Source: an uncultured Opitutaceae bacterium | GTDB lineage: Bacteria > Verrucomicrobiota > Verrucomicrobiia > Opitutales > Opitutaceae | Direction of reading: 5' to 3' | NCBI GenBank assembly: GCA_903916755.1 | Contig: CAIWXW010000052.1 | Span: 1 to 64,000, forward strand | Length of the DNA stretch: 64,000 nt | In this document: positions 51,804 to 63,343 of the stretch, piece after piece | Position numbering within the stretch: the first letter of the stretch is position 1 | Layout: each line of letters begins with the position of its first letter | Notes under the pieces: model-generated | Told to the model about the DNA's origin: nothing | Databases searched by the model: none | What the model saw: the letters and a program-made list of their open reading frames with translations, nothing else | Translations under genes and position numbers: made by a program

Positions 51804-53702
51804 CTGGAGCGGCAGACCGATCTCGATGATCTGCGAGGGCGTGATCTGGTAGTAATCCTTCGCCGGCCGGGCGTTCCGGGTGAGGAAGCTGTACAGGCTC
51901 TTCTGCCAGTCCCACATCGGCGCGTTGCCGCCGTGGAGGATCATCTCCCGGTTGAAGAAATACGTCGCCGCCTGGGGGTTGATCGGCACCCCGGCCGCCT
52001 TGATCCGTTCCATCAGCGCCCCGACATCGGGCGACTGCATGTAGCCGTAGCGGCCGATCGCCCGCCAGAGGCCTTCGCCGATCGGCCGGAGTTTCAGCTG
52101 CTCGGCCTCGTCCACGGTCGGGACTTCCTCGGTCATGATGCTCAGGAGCACCACCGTCTGGTGCAGGCAGCGGTTGGCCTTGACGTGGTGCAGGAGCGCG
52201 ATCGGCGTGCCTTCCGACGACCCGACCATGAAGACGGCGCCGCCGGTCACCCGCGTGACATGGTGGCTGCGGGCGATGTTCGTCAGCTCGGATTCGGTGA
52301 CATTGTTGCCGTAGACGCGCTCGAAGACGGCGTTGCGACCACTCTTCCAGGTATGCATGATCGCGAGGACGGAGGCGGCGATCGCGAGCGGGAACCAGCC
52401 GCCGTCGGTCAGCTTCCGGGCGTTGGCCAGGAAGAAGGCCAGGTCGATCACGAGAAAAAGGCCGCAGATCGGGAGGGCGCGCCAGAGCGACCAGTGCCAG
52501 TTGCGCCGGATCACGAGAAAATAGGCGATCGTGGTGATGGCCATGGTGCCGGTGACGGCGATGCCGTAGGCCGACGCCAGCCGGTCGCTGGAGCCGAAGG
52601 AGGCCGCCGTGACGATGCAGCCGATCGCGAGGATCCGGTTCACGAGCGGCACGTAGATCTGGCCCGACTGTTCGGCATTGGTGTGGTTGATCTTCAGCCG
52701 CGGAAAATACCCGAGCTGGATGGCCTGCTGGGTCAGCGAGTAGGCCCCGGTGATCAGCGCCTGGCTCGCGATCACCGCGGCGATGATCGACAGGCCGGTC
52801 AGGCCCGCGCGGGCGTAGCCCTGGGGCGCCAGGGCGAAAAAGGGATTCTCGGTCGAATGGGGATGGGCGAGGACGTAGGCTCCCTGGCCGAAGTAGTTGA
52901 GGACGAGCCCTGGAAAGGCGGCGCCGTACCAGGCGACGGCGATCGCCTTGCGCCCGAAATGCCCCATGTCCGCGTAGAGGGCCTCCGCGCCGGTGATGCC
53001 GAGGACGACCGACCCGAGGAGGGCGGTGACCATCGAGGGGGGATTGCAGAGCAGGTGGAAGGCGTAGACGGGGTTGACCGCGCGCAGGATGGCCGGGTAT
53101 TGCGCGACCTGCCACAGGCCCATCACGCCGAGGGCGGCGAACCAGACCAGCATGATCGGGCCGAACACCCCTCCGATCCGCTTGGTGCCGGCCTTCTGGA
53201 AATAGAACAGCAGCGCGAGGATCACGCAGGCCATCACGGGCACATAGTGCTCGAAGTCCGGGCTGATGGCGTTGAACCCCTCGGCCGCACCGAGGACCGA
53301 GATCGCGGGGGTGATGATGCCGTCGCCGAAGAGCAGGGCGGCGCCGATCAGAATCATGATGACGGCGAAGCCGAGGCCGCGGGGGTGGTGCGCCTTGTGG
53401 GCCTCCGTCTCCGTCCCGGAGTGGATGAGGGCGAGGAGGGCGAAGATGCCCCCCTCGCCGTGGTTGTCCGCCCGCATGACAAACCGCAGGTACTTCACGC
53501 TGACCACCAGCACGAGGGACCAGAACATGAGCGAGAGCACTCCCAGGACCCCCTCGATCCGCTCGACCGCCGGCAGATGGGCCATGCACTCCCGCATGGT
53601 GTAGAGGGGGCTCGTGCCGATGTCGCCGAAGACGACGCCCAGTGCGCCCAGGCAGAGTGCGCCTTTGATGGCCGAGCCGGAGTGGGAGTCGGGGCTGCTC
53701 AT
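51798..53702 (-). CDS. kup: Low-affinity potassium transporter Kup
   Basis: This inner-membrane protein of about 634 residues takes up K+ with H+. The first transmembrane region contains [19 protein letters not shown], the family hallmark, followed by [18 protein letters not shown] and [18 protein letters not shown], with 12 segments in all and a cytoplasmic C-terminal domain (about 460-634). ATG 53702 is chosen; the frame extends to 53771 without family sequence. Its stop overlaps the menD stop: CTATAG at 51798-51803 is self-complementary and serves both genes. It is divergent from menB. Confidence 0.97.
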   Translation of the reverse strand: MSSPDSHSGSAIKGALCLGALGVVFGDIGTSPLYTMRECMAHLPAVERIEGVLGVLSLMFWSLVLVVSVKYLRFVMRADNHGEGGIFALLALIHSGTETEAHKAHHPRGLGFAVIMILIGAALLFGDGIITPAISVLGAAEGFNAISPDFEHYVPVMACVILALLFYFQKAGTKRIGGVFGPIMLVWFAALGVMGLWQVAQYPAILRAVNPVYAFHLLCNPPSMVTALLGSVVLGITGAEALYADMGHFGRKAIAVAWYGAAFPGLVLNYFGQGAYVLAHPHSTENPFFALAPQGYARAGLTGLSIIAAVIASQALITGAYSLTQQAIQLGYFPRLKINHTNAEQSGQIYVPLVNRILAIGCIVTAASFGSSDRLASAYGIAVTGTMAITTIAYFLVIRRNWHWSLWRALPICGLFLVIDLAFFLANARKLTDGGWFPLAIAASVLAIMHTWKSGRNAVFERVYGNNVTESELTNIARSHHVTRVTGGAVFMVGSSEGTPIALLHHVKANRCLHQTVVLLSIMTEEVPTVDEAEQLKLRPIGEGLWRAIGRYGYMQSPDVGALMERIKAAGVPINPQAATYFFNREMILHGGNAPMWDWQKSLYSFLTRNARPAKDYYQITPSQIIEIGLPLQL

Positions 53703-53784
53703 GAGGAGCCCGCAGTGTTGCAGGCTACGTGCCGGGGCCAAGCTGTTTCCTTGAATATCCCGCCGCCCCACCTAGCGTGAGGGC

Positions 53785-54618
53785 ATGGTTCCCGATTGGA
53801 ATCCCGTCAAAATCTATTCCGACATCCTCTATCACAAGGCGGATGGCATCGCCCGGGTGACCATCAACCGCCCGGAGAAGCGCAATGCCTTCCGGCCGGA
53901 GACCGTGGCGCAGATGATCGAGGCCTTTGGCGACGCCCGGGAGGACCCCTCCGTGGGCGTGGTGCTCCTGACCGGCGCCGGCCCCCACACGGACGGCAAG
54001 TACGCCTTCTGCGCGGGCGGCGACCAGAGCGTCCGGGGACCGGCCGGCTATGTCGGCGGCGACGGGGTGCCCCGGCTCAACGTCCTCGATCTCCAGAAAC
54101 TGATCCGCTCCATGCCGAAAGTCGTGATCGCCCTGGTGGCCGGCTACGCGATCGGCGGCGGGCACGTGCTCCACGTCGTCTGCGACCTGACCATCGCCGC
54201 GGACAATGCCGTATTCGGCCAGGTGGGCCCGCGGATGGGCAGCTTCGACGGCGGTTTCGGCTCCAGCTTCCTCGCCCGGGTGGTGGGCCAGAAGAAGGCC
54301 CGGGAAATCTGGTTTCTCTGCCGGCAGTACGGCGCGCAGCAGGCGCTCGACATGGGTCTGGTCAACGCGATCGTGCCCGTGGCCGAGCTGGAGGCCGAGG
54401 GGGTCAAATGGGCCCGGGAGATTCTCGCCCAGAGCCCGCTCGCGATCCGGTGCCTCAAGAGTGCCTTCAACGCGGAGACCGACGGGCAAGCCGGCCTGCA
54501 GGAGCTCGCCGGCAACGCCACGCTCCTCTATTATATGAGCGAGGAAGCCAAGGAATTTCACCAGGCCCAGCGGGAGAAGCGACCCCCCAACGCCCGGCAA
54601 TTTCCATGGCTACCCTGA
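53785..54618 (+). CDS. menB: 1,4-dihydroxy-2-naphthoyl-CoA synthase
   Basis: This 277-residue crotonase-fold enzyme closes the naphthoquinone ring of menaquinone. It contains [68 protein letters not shown] and [15 protein letters not shown], all matching MenB. The Gly in QVGPRMG is the mark of the bicarbonate-dependent type I enzyme by family knowledge. The C-terminal [16 protein letters not shown] is also typical. It starts an operon: the next gene overlaps by 13 bases. Confidence 0.97.
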   Translation: MVPDWNPVKIYSDILYHKADGIARVTINRPEKRNAFRPETVAQMIEAFGDAREDPSVGVVLLTGAGPHTDGKYAFCAGGDQSVRGPAGYVGGDGVPRLNVLDLQKLIRSMPKVVIALVAGYAIGGGHVLHVVCDLTIAADNAVFGQVGPRMGSFDGGFGSSFLARVVGQKKAREIWFLCRQYGAQQALDMGLVNAIVPVAELEAEGVKWAREILAQSPLAIRCLKSAFNAETDGQAGLQELAGNATLLYYMSEEAKEFHQAQREKRPPNARQFPWLP

Positions 54619-55682
54619 CCCCCTCCGCGCACCCCTCAGCTTATCTCTCCGGCCGCACCCTCGTGCGCTGGGGCATCATCGGCTGCGGGGACGTCACCGA
54701 AGTGAAAAGCGGCCCCGGCTTCCAGAAGGCGGCGGGCTCCGCGCTGGTCGCCGTCATGCGCCGCAATGGCGCCCTCGCGGCCGACTACGCGAAGCGCCAC
54801 GGCGTGGCCCGGTCGTATGACAACGCCGCGGCGCTGATCGCCGATCCCGAGGTCGACGCGGTCTATGTGGCGACGCCCCCCGACAGCCATGCCTCCTACG
54901 CCCTGGCGATCGCGCAGGCGGGCAAGCCCGCGTATGTGGAAAAGCCGATGGCGCGAAACACGGCCGAGTGCGACGCCATGATCGGCGCCTTCGCCCGCGC
55001 CCGGCTGCCGCTTTTCGTCGCCTACTACCGGCGGCGGCTGCCCCGTTTCCTCGAAGTGCAGCGGCAGATCGCCGCCGGGGCGATCGGCCGGGTGACGGGC
55101 GTGCGCTATCAGGGCTCGGCCGCCCGGCACCGCGACCATGCCGGCTGGCGGCTCGACGCCGCCCAGGCGGGCGGGGGCCATTTCCTCGACGTGGGCTCCC
55201 ATGTCCTGGACCTGGTGGATTTCCTGTTCGGGCCCTTGTCGGACGTGGCCGGCACCGCCATCAATCTCGGCGGCACCTGCGCGGTTGAGGATGCGGTGGC
55301 GATGAGCTTCCGTTGCGGGCAGCTCCCGGGCGTCGCCGCCTGGAACTTTGCCAGCGCGGTGGCGGAGGACGCCTTCAGCATCACCGGCACCGAGGGCCGG
55401 CTGACCTTCACCGTCTTCGGCAACGAGCCCGTCCAGTTGGAGACCGGCGCCGGGATCGTGGCCCTGGACCGGCCCAATCCGCCCCATGTCGCCCAGCCGC
55501 TGATCCAGACGGTCGTCGACGACCTGCTGGGCCGCGGCACCTGCCCGAGCACGGGCGTATCCGCGCAGCGGACGACGCAGGTCATGGATACCGTGCTCAA
55601 CGGCTATTACGGCGGCCGCCAGGATGCCTTCTGGCTCCGCAGCGCCGGCTGGCCCGGCCGGACCGCGCCCGCGCTTTCATGA
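54606..55682 (+). CDS. Gfo/Idh/MocA-family oxidoreductase
   Basis: This 358-residue NAD(P)-dependent enzyme has the nucleotide-binding [15 protein letters not shown], the substrate-site [10 protein letters not shown] and [20 protein letters not shown], and the C-terminal alpha/beta domain with [12 protein letters not shown]. Family members oxidise sugars, inositols or biliverdin; the substrate here is unknown. It overlaps menB by 13 bases and the next gene by ATGA, so it is translated with a secreted protein of probable carbohydrate function, which favours a sugar substrate. Confidence 0.93.
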   Translation: MATLTPSAHPSAYLSGRTLVRWGIIGCGDVTEVKSGPGFQKAAGSALVAVMRRNGALAADYAKRHGVARSYDNAAALIADPEVDAVYVATPPDSHASYALAIAQAGKPAYVEKPMARNTAECDAMIGAFARARLPLFVAYYRRRLPRFLEVQRQIAAGAIGRVTGVRYQGSAARHRDHAGWRLDAAQAGGGHFLDVGSHVLDLVDFLFGPLSDVAGTAINLGGTCAVEDAVAMSFRCGQLPGVAAWNFASAVAEDAFSITGTEGRLTFTVFGNEPVQLETGAGIVALDRPNPPHVAQPLIQTVVDDLLGRGTCPSTGVSAQRTTQVMDTVLNGYYGGRQDAFWLRSAGWPGRTAPALS

Positions 55683-57562
55683 AACCCCCGCTCCGGTTTG
55701 CCCTGGGAGCGCTGCTCCTCGCCCCCAGCGGTCTTTGGGCCCAGCCCACGGTCCCGCCCGATCACCAGCTGATCGTCGACCTGGGCGCGACCGACCTCGC
55801 GAGCTTTGAGCGCGCGGCCGTCCGCGCCCAGCAGATCGGCGCCACCCATATGGTGATCACTGGCGACCTGCCGCTGGCCAACTGGCAGTTTGACGCCCCG
55901 GGCGACCCCTATCCGGCCTGGTTCGTCTATCGCCCCGGCCTGCTGAAGATATTTCCCCCGGAAAAGGTGAGGCCGTACGTGGACACGGCGTACGCGGAAC
56001 GCGTCGCCGGCATCCTCGCCGCGCGCTGTGAAATCCTGCGCCGCCACGGGCTCAAGGCGGCCTGGAACGCCAACGAGCCGCAGGTGATGCCCGAGGCCTT
56101 CTTCGCCGCCTATCCCGAGCTGCGCGGCCCGCGCGTCGACCAGCCCAACCGCTCGCGTGCGCCGCGCTTCGCTCCCTGCACCGACGAGCCCGAGACGCTG
56201 CGGCTGTACCGCGAGGCGATGGGGCTCCTGCTCAAGCGCTGCCCCGAGGTGGAGGTCTTCAGCCTGGTCACGACCGACTCCGGATCGGGCTTCTGCTGGT
56301 CCCCGGGCCTCTATCCGGGGATCAACGGCCCGAGCGCCTGCAAGGACCGGCCGATGGCGGACCGGGTCTCGGAATTCCTGATCGCCCTGCAGCGGGCCGG
56401 GGCGGACGCGGGGCACCCGATCGAGATCAACCTGCGGCCGATCGCGCCGCGGCAGTGGATGGAGCGCTCCTTCACGGACATCCCGGCGATCGTGAAAAAA
56501 CTCCCGCGCGGGCTGGCCGTGGACAACCGCGAGGGTCCCGATCTCCGCCCGTTTTTAGGCACCGATGGCGCCGAGGCCGGCCAGGGACGGGTCTTCGCGC
56601 CGGTGGTTGGGATCGCCTTTCCCACGATTGACCAGCCCGAGGCCGGCCGGGGCCCCGCCGCGATCCGCCAGATGGTCGTGTTCGGCGACGCCACCGTGCA
56701 GGACTTCAACCTGCAGCTCTTCCAGGCGGCGCGCCAGGCGCGGCCGACCACGGCCCTCGCGCGGCTGACCATGCTGCGGGCGCTCGCGGCCTCGCAGGCG
56801 GGCGAGGCGCAGGCCGACAACCTGCTCGCGGCCTGGATCGCCTTGAACCAGGTGCAGCGCGGGCTCAACGACGTCGATTTTGATCCCGTCCTGAGGATGG
56901 GCGACCTGCTGGCGCGCTGGGTCAACCGCCCGATGGTGCCCTTTCCGGAGCGGCTGACCCCCGCGGAGAAGAAGGACTACGCGCCGTTCCTCTTCCAGGC
57001 CAAGGGCGACGCCCAGGCGAACGACCTGATCGATATCCAGGGCATGCGGGAATACGAGGGCTGGGGGGCCAAGATGCTGTTCCAGCGGGTGGTCGAAAAC
57101 GTCACGCCGCGGATGGAGGAGGCGATCCGCCGGATCGGCCGGATCCGCGATGCCGCCCCCGATGCGGCGGCCCGCCGCCCCTGGGCGCTCCTCGGGCTGC
57201 GGCTCGAAGCGGCGCTTTGTCTCATCCAAGGGGCCGACAACATGGTTTCTTACCAGGCGCAGCTCGACCGGGTGAAGGCGCTGGCGACGCCGGTGGAGGC
57301 CAATCCCGTTCTTGGCACGAAGGAGAGCTGGGACCGCGCGGCCCTGCAGGAAACCGCGCGCAAGGAGATCGACAACACGGTGATGCTCCGGCGTCTGCTG
57401 CTGTCCGCTCCCGGCCCGCTGCTCGACCTGGCGCCGACCGCGGCGGAGGAGGGGATCATGCGGCTCGGGCCGGACCTCGCCTCCCAGCTCAAGCACAAGG
57501 TGGACGTCATGAACGCCCACTGGGAAGACTACGGGCTCCTCTTCACCCAGCCCAACCCGTAG
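55679..57562 (+). CDS. Secreted protein, possibly a TIM-barrel glycoside hydrolase
   Basis: This 627-residue protein has a signal peptide (LRFALGALLLAPSGLWAQ). The mature N-terminal 330 residues alternate strands and helices as in a TIM barrel, with MVITGDLPLANWQFD, HGLKAAWNANEPQVMPEAFF, VEVFSLVTTDSGSGF and IEINLRPIAPRQWMERSF. Acidic residues in ANEP and TTDSGSGF could be catalytic, but no family is certain. The C-terminal half is helical and ends LLFTQPNP. Its start overlaps the Gfo/Idh gene by ATGA. A role in carbohydrate breakdown in the periplasm or outside is inferred from fold pattern and neighbours. Confidence 0.65.
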   Translation: MKPPLRFALGALLLAPSGLWAQPTVPPDHQLIVDLGATDLASFERAAVRAQQIGATHMVITGDLPLANWQFDAPGDPYPAWFVYRPGLLKIFPPEKVRPYVDTAYAERVAGILAARCEILRRHGLKAAWNANEPQVMPEAFFAAYPELRGPRVDQPNRSRAPRFAPCTDEPETLRLYREAMGLLLKRCPEVEVFSLVTTDSGSGFCWSPGLYPGINGPSACKDRPMADRVSEFLIALQRAGADAGHPIEINLRPIAPRQWMERSFTDIPAIVKKLPRGLAVDNREGPDLRPFLGTDGAEAGQGRVFAPVVGIAFPTIDQPEAGRGPAAIRQMVVFGDATVQDFNLQLFQAARQARPTTALARLTMLRALAASQAGEAQADNLLAAWIALNQVQRGLNDVDFDPVLRMGDLLARWVNRPMVPFPERLTPAEKKDYAPFLFQAKGDAQANDLIDIQGMREYEGWGAKMLFQRVVENVTPRMEEAIRRIGRIRDAAPDAAARRPWALLGLRLEAALCLIQGADNMVSYQAQLDRVKALATPVEANPVLGTKESWDRAALQETARKEIDNTVMLRRLLLSAPGPLLDLAPTAAEEGIMRLGPDLASQLKHKVDVMNAHWEDYGLLFTQPNP

Positions 57563-57583
57563 GGGGGCGCCCCCAGCCGCGGC

Positions 57584-58534
57584 CTACTTGCCCAGGCTCT
57601 GGCGGAGGTCGGCCAGCTGGCCGGCGCTGCCGAGCAGCACGTTGCGGCTCGCGATGAACTTGGCGTACTCCTCGATGAAGATCTTGCCCGGCGGCCGGAA
57701 GTCGAAGTCCTTCGGGTGATCGCGGAAGTACTCGCGGTGGACGCGGGTCCAGACCAGCCGGCCGTCGGTGTCGATGTTGATCTTGGTGACGCCGAGCTTG
57801 GCGGCGGGCAGGTACTCGTTCACATCGACGCCGACTGCGTCATCCAGCTGGCCGCCAGCCGCGTTGATCCGCTTCACCTCGTCCGCCGGCACCGACGACG
57901 AGCCGTGCATGACGAGCGGGAAGCCGGGGATCAGTTTCTGGATCTCCCGGAGGACCTCGAAATGGAGGGACTGGTGGCCCTTGAACTTGTAGGCGCCGTG
58001 GCTCGTGCCGATGGCGCAGGCCAGCGAGTCGCAGCCGGTCTTCTTGACGAAGTCCTGGGCCTCGACCGGGTTCGTGAGGGTGGCGTGGCCGTCCTCGACC
58101 TTGATGTCCTCCTCGACGCCGCCGAGCATGCCGAGCTCGGCCTCGACGCTCAGGCCCTTGGCGTGGGCGGCGGCGACCACGCGCTGGGTGATGGCGACGT
58201 TCTGTTCGTACGGCTCGTGCGAGGCGTCGATCATGACGGAGCTGAAGAAGCCGGACTTGATGCAGTCGTAACAGGTCTCCTCGTCGCCGTGGTCAAGGTG
58301 GACCGCAAAGATGCACTCCGGGAAGATCTCGGACGCGGCCCGGATGACGGCCTCGAGCATCCGCTTGTCCGTGTATTTGCGCGCGCCCTTCGAGATTTGG
58401 ATGATGAACGGCGCCTGCGACTGGAGGGCGCCCTTGAAGAGGCCCATCGCCTGCTCGGCGTTGTTGATGTTGTAGGCGCCCACGGCATATTTCCCGTAGG
58501 CGTGCTTGAAGAGCTGCGCGGTGGTGACGATCAT
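57584..58534 (-). CDS. fba: Class II fructose-bisphosphate aldolase
   Basis: This 316-residue zinc enzyme splits fructose-1,6-bisphosphate in glycolysis and gluconeogenesis. The zinc and active-site motifs are AVHLDHGDEE, MIDASHEPYEQN, VEAELGMLGGVEE, IGTSHGAYKFKG and MHGSSSVPADEV, with INIDTDGRLVW near the C-terminus. The length suits the class II B-like or TagA-like branch, but the neighbours and sequence favour glycolytic aldolase. It is convergent with the secreted-protein gene (21 bases between the stops) and lies downstream of the Gln-rich gene on the same strand. Confidence 0.93.
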   Translation of the reverse strand: MIVTTAQLFKHAYGKYAVGAYNINNAEQAMGLFKGALQSQAPFIIQISKGARKYTDKRMLEAVIRAASEIFPECIFAVHLDHGDEETCYDCIKSGFFSSVMIDASHEPYEQNVAITQRVVAAAHAKGLSVEAELGMLGGVEEDIKVEDGHATLTNPVEAQDFVKKTGCDSLACAIGTSHGAYKFKGHQSLHFEVLREIQKLIPGFPLVMHGSSSVPADEVKRINAAGGQLDDAVGVDVNEYLPAAKLGVTKINIDTDGRLVWTRVHREYFRDHPKDFDFRPPGKIFIEEYAKFIASRNVLLGSAGQLADLRQSLGK

Positions 58535-58626
58535 GGAAGTAAAGCGGAGGGCGGAGCCGGGACGAACTGGCGCCGAGTCCAGAGCGCCGCCGCACCCAAG
58601 TCGAATTGGAAATTCGGGAAAGTGAG

Positions 58627-58649
58627 GGCCGGGCCACGCGAGCCCGGCC
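58627..58649 (-). terminator. Stem-loop after Gln/Gly-rich gene
   Basis: GGCCGGGC (58627-58634) pairs perfectly over 8 bp with GCCCGGCC (58642-58649) around a seven-base loop. Read leftward it follows the stop of the gene at 58670-59686 by 20 bases and is followed by CTCACTTTCCC, a short pyrimidine run. This fits a terminator that separates it from the aldolase gene, which would then have its own promoter in 58535-58626. A smaller stem (CGAATT/AATTCG) lies at 58602-58616. Confidence 0.55.
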
Positions 58650-58669
58650 GGGCTGGGCGGGCTGGGCGC

Positions 58670-59686
58670 TCAGCCGCCCGCGCCGCCGGCACCACGGCCG
58701 CCCCCGCCACCGCCGCCCGCGTTCTGCCGGGCCGCCTGCATCAACTGCTGCATCTGCTGCTGGGCCTGCTGCTGCTGCTGGATCTGCTGCAGGGCCTGCA
58801 GCTGGGATCCGGACAGGATGGTCTGCGCGGCCGTGATTGTCTGGTTGGTGATCGGAGTGGAGGGGCCCTGCCCGCCGCCGAAGGGCCCGCCGCCCCCGCC
58901 AAAGCCGCCGCCACCTCCACGGCCATTGTTGGCGGTCGCGGGCGCGGTTTGGGCGAGGATCTGGACCAGCTGGTTGGCCTGGTCGTCGGTCAGGGGGGTG
59001 GAGGAGTAGCTTAGGGTCTGCTGTACCTGGCTGACCGTGCCGCGTTCCGGCAGCGTCTCCTGGTACTGCTGGTACTGGGAGAAGCCGGCATCGCCGAGCG
59101 AGGCCTTGATCTGGTCGTCAACGGGGCCTTGGGCCGCCGCGATCGCCTGCTGGTAGGCCTGCGGATCGGTCCGGGGATTGAGGCCCTGCTGCATCGCCGC
59201 CTGGCGCGCGTCCTGTTGGGCCTGCTGCTTCTGGACGAGGAGGTCCTTCAGTTGGTCGAGCTGGGCGGCCGGCAGATTGAGGGACTTGAAGAGCGCGGCG
59301 TACCGGTTGTCGAGGGCCGCCTTCATCTGGATCGCGGCGAGCTTCTGTATCTGCGGGTTGTTCATCAGGGCCTGCAGCTGGCCGAAGCGGCCGCCGCCGG
59401 GGGCGCCGCGCCGACCGCCGCGGACGGGCGGGGCGGCATTGGGCTCATCGGCCGCCACGTCTTCGCCCTCGGCGGGCCGGGCGCGAGCGGCCGCGAGCTG
59501 GTCCTGGAGGGCGCGCAGCCGGCGCTCCGCGTCCGTCAGCCGCCGCTGGAGATCGGCGCGGTCGCTCGCGCTGCCCACGGCGATCCGCAGCCGCACGAGT
59601 TCCTGATATTGGTTCCAGGCCAGCACGCCTCCGCCGAGGAGAAGGAGCGCCAGCAGGACGACGACGAAGTTCTTCAACGATTTCAC
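58670..59686 (-). CDS. Membrane-anchored Gln/Gly-rich protein with coiled coil, function unknown
   Basis: This 338-residue protein has one N-terminal membrane anchor (FVVVLLALLLLGGGVLAW), then a coiled coil (about 35-70, DAERRLRALQDQLAAAR) and a helical middle (KLAAIQMKAALDNRYAALFK, LPAAQLDQLKDLLVQKQ). Two Gly-rich stretches (about 250-275 and the C-terminus) flank a long Gln-rich helix (about 305-320). The repeated helical pieces resemble each other (LNLPAAQLDQLKDLL, TPLTDDQANQLVQIL, ILSGSQLQALQQI), so it may be built of related modules. No family is recognised. It lies 48 bases after topB on the same strand. Confidence 0.7.
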   Translation of the reverse strand: MKSLKNFVVVLLALLLLGGGVLAWNQYQELVRLRIAVGSASDRADLQRRLTDAERRLRALQDQLAAARARPAEGEDVAADEPNAAPPVRGGRRGAPGGGRFGQLQALMNNPQIQKLAAIQMKAALDNRYAALFKSLNLPAAQLDQLKDLLVQKQQAQQDARQAAMQQGLNPRTDPQAYQQAIAAAQGPVDDQIKASLGDAGFSQYQQYQETLPERGTVSQVQQTLSYSSTPLTDDQANQLVQILAQTAPATANNGRGGGGGFGGGGGPFGGGQGPSTPITNQTITAAQTILSGSQLQALQQIQQQQQAQQQMQQLMQAARQNAGGGGGGGRGAGGAGG

Positions 59687-59734
59687 AGCGGTTAAGACGC
59701 CGGCTTGCCGCCAAAGTTTCTTGCCGCGTGGACC

Positions 59735-62317
<2,583 letters not shown>

Positions 62318-62367
62318 GAAGACGCCAGCGGTTAGGGTGCGCGGGGGCGAAGCGCAAGAAATTGTTT

Positions 62368-62736
62368 TTAGCGCGCCGGGCCGGAAGCGGCCAAAATGAT
62401 GATGCGGCGCGACCCATCGGGCTCGCGAATCGCGAGCAGGCCGCGATCCCGCACTTGGGCGAGAAGTTGGTCGTCCGTTAGAATATCGTAATGGTGGAGC
62501 GGCCGATCGGTGAGATGGCTTGCCGGTGGGGGGAGAGCCGGCCGCGCGACCCATAGGAATAGCGCGGTGGCGAGACCGGCGCCGCCGCCCACGCCCAAAA
62601 GAAGATGACGCCGAGCCCGGCGCCGACGCGTCGCGGCTGCCGCCTGGAGCGCAAAAACAGCCGCCGGTCCTTCGGCCCAGTCATCCTGGAGGGTGGCCGC
62701 GATCAAGCGCGTGCGGAAATCCGATTTATCCTTCAT
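62368..62736 (-). CDS. Small membrane protein, probable anti-sigma factor
   Basis: About 122 residues from ATG 62736 (an ATG at 62754 is also in frame). A helical cytoplasmic part (KDKSDFRTRLIAATLQDDW) precedes one membrane segment (HLLLGVGGGAGLATALFLWV). The remaining 50 residues (ILTDDQLLAQVRDRGLLAIREPDG) face the periplasm. Its start overlaps the ECF-like sigma gene by 11 bases, the usual arrangement for a sigma/anti-sigma pair, and this is the main reason for the call. No zinc (ZAS) motif is seen, so it is not of the zinc type. Confidence 0.6.
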   Translation of the reverse strand: MKDKSDFRTRLIAATLQDDWAEGPAAVFALQAAAATRRRRARRHLLLGVGGGAGLATALFLWVARPALPPPASHLTDRPLHHYDILTDDQLLAQVRDRGLLAIREPDGSRRIIILAASGPAR

Positions 62737-63343
62737 GGCGAGGGAGGACGGCAAGCAGATGGCGGCGAAGCTCGGCCCGGGCCCGGGTCAGCCGCGATTC
62801 GACAGCTTTGGTCGAAACGTGAAGACTTTCGGCGATCTCCGCCACGCTGCGCCCGGAAAGGTATTTGGCCTGGAGCAAAGTGCGCTCGGGCTCAGCCAGC
62901 TCAGTCAGGGCTTCTTCGAGCGCGGCCAAAAGGCGGTCCTCGTTGACCGCGGCCGGCGAGGCCGCTTCAAACGCGTTGGCTTCGGGGACCAATCGGGACC
63001 AGAAGCTCCGGCGCTTTCGTCGACAATCGTTGAGCGCGGAGCGAGCCAGCAAGCGCAGCCAGCTTCCGAACATTTCGGCCGAGTCGCAGGCCCGCGCGTG
63101 ACGGGCGACCCGCAGGTACGTCTGCTGCAGTGCCTCCGTCGCCAATTCATAGTCGCCCCAGCTTGCTGCGAGGAGCTGCCGGAAGATTCCCGGACCGTAT
63201 TCGAGATGGAACCAGCTCCAGGCCTCGTCGTGGCCCCGCGCCAGGCCGGTGGTCATTTGCCAAAGCTGCGCTGAAAGCGCGTCTCGCTCCATGGGCGCGA
63301 CGGGAAAGCTTGTATTTGCGATGACGGAAGCGAGGCGGGTCAC
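62726..63343 (-). CDS. ECF-like RNA polymerase sigma factor
   Basis: This 205-residue sigma-70 family protein has region 2 (FRQLLAASWGDYELATEALQ, QTYLRVARHARACDSAEMFG, SWLRLLARSALNDCRRK) and region 4 (LTELAEPERTLLQAKYLSG, AEIAESLHVSTKAVESRL). It would direct RNA polymerase to special promoters. The start is GTG 63343, whose last bases overlap the TGA of the upstream STN-type gene (GTGA); an ATG at 63292 is an alternative. It is followed by the putative anti-sigma factor. The regulon is unknown. Confidence 0.88.
   Translation of the reverse strand: MTRLASVIANTSFPVAPMERDALSAQLWQMTTGLARGHDEAWSWFHLEYGPGIFRQLLAASWGDYELATEALQQTYLRVARHARACDSAEMFGSWLRLLARSALNDCRRKRRSFWSRLVPEANAFEAASPAAVNEDRLLAALEEALTELAEPERTLLQAKYLSGRSVAEIAESLHVSTKAVESRLTRARAELRRHLLAVLPRHEG

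Noticed and set aside
51682-53780. Open frames of more than 600 codons on both strands over kup
   Set aside because: Only the frame with [10 protein letters not shown] and 12 membrane segments is real. The other minus-strand frame and the plus-strand frame are Arg/Pro/Gly- and Asp/Gly-rich shadows.
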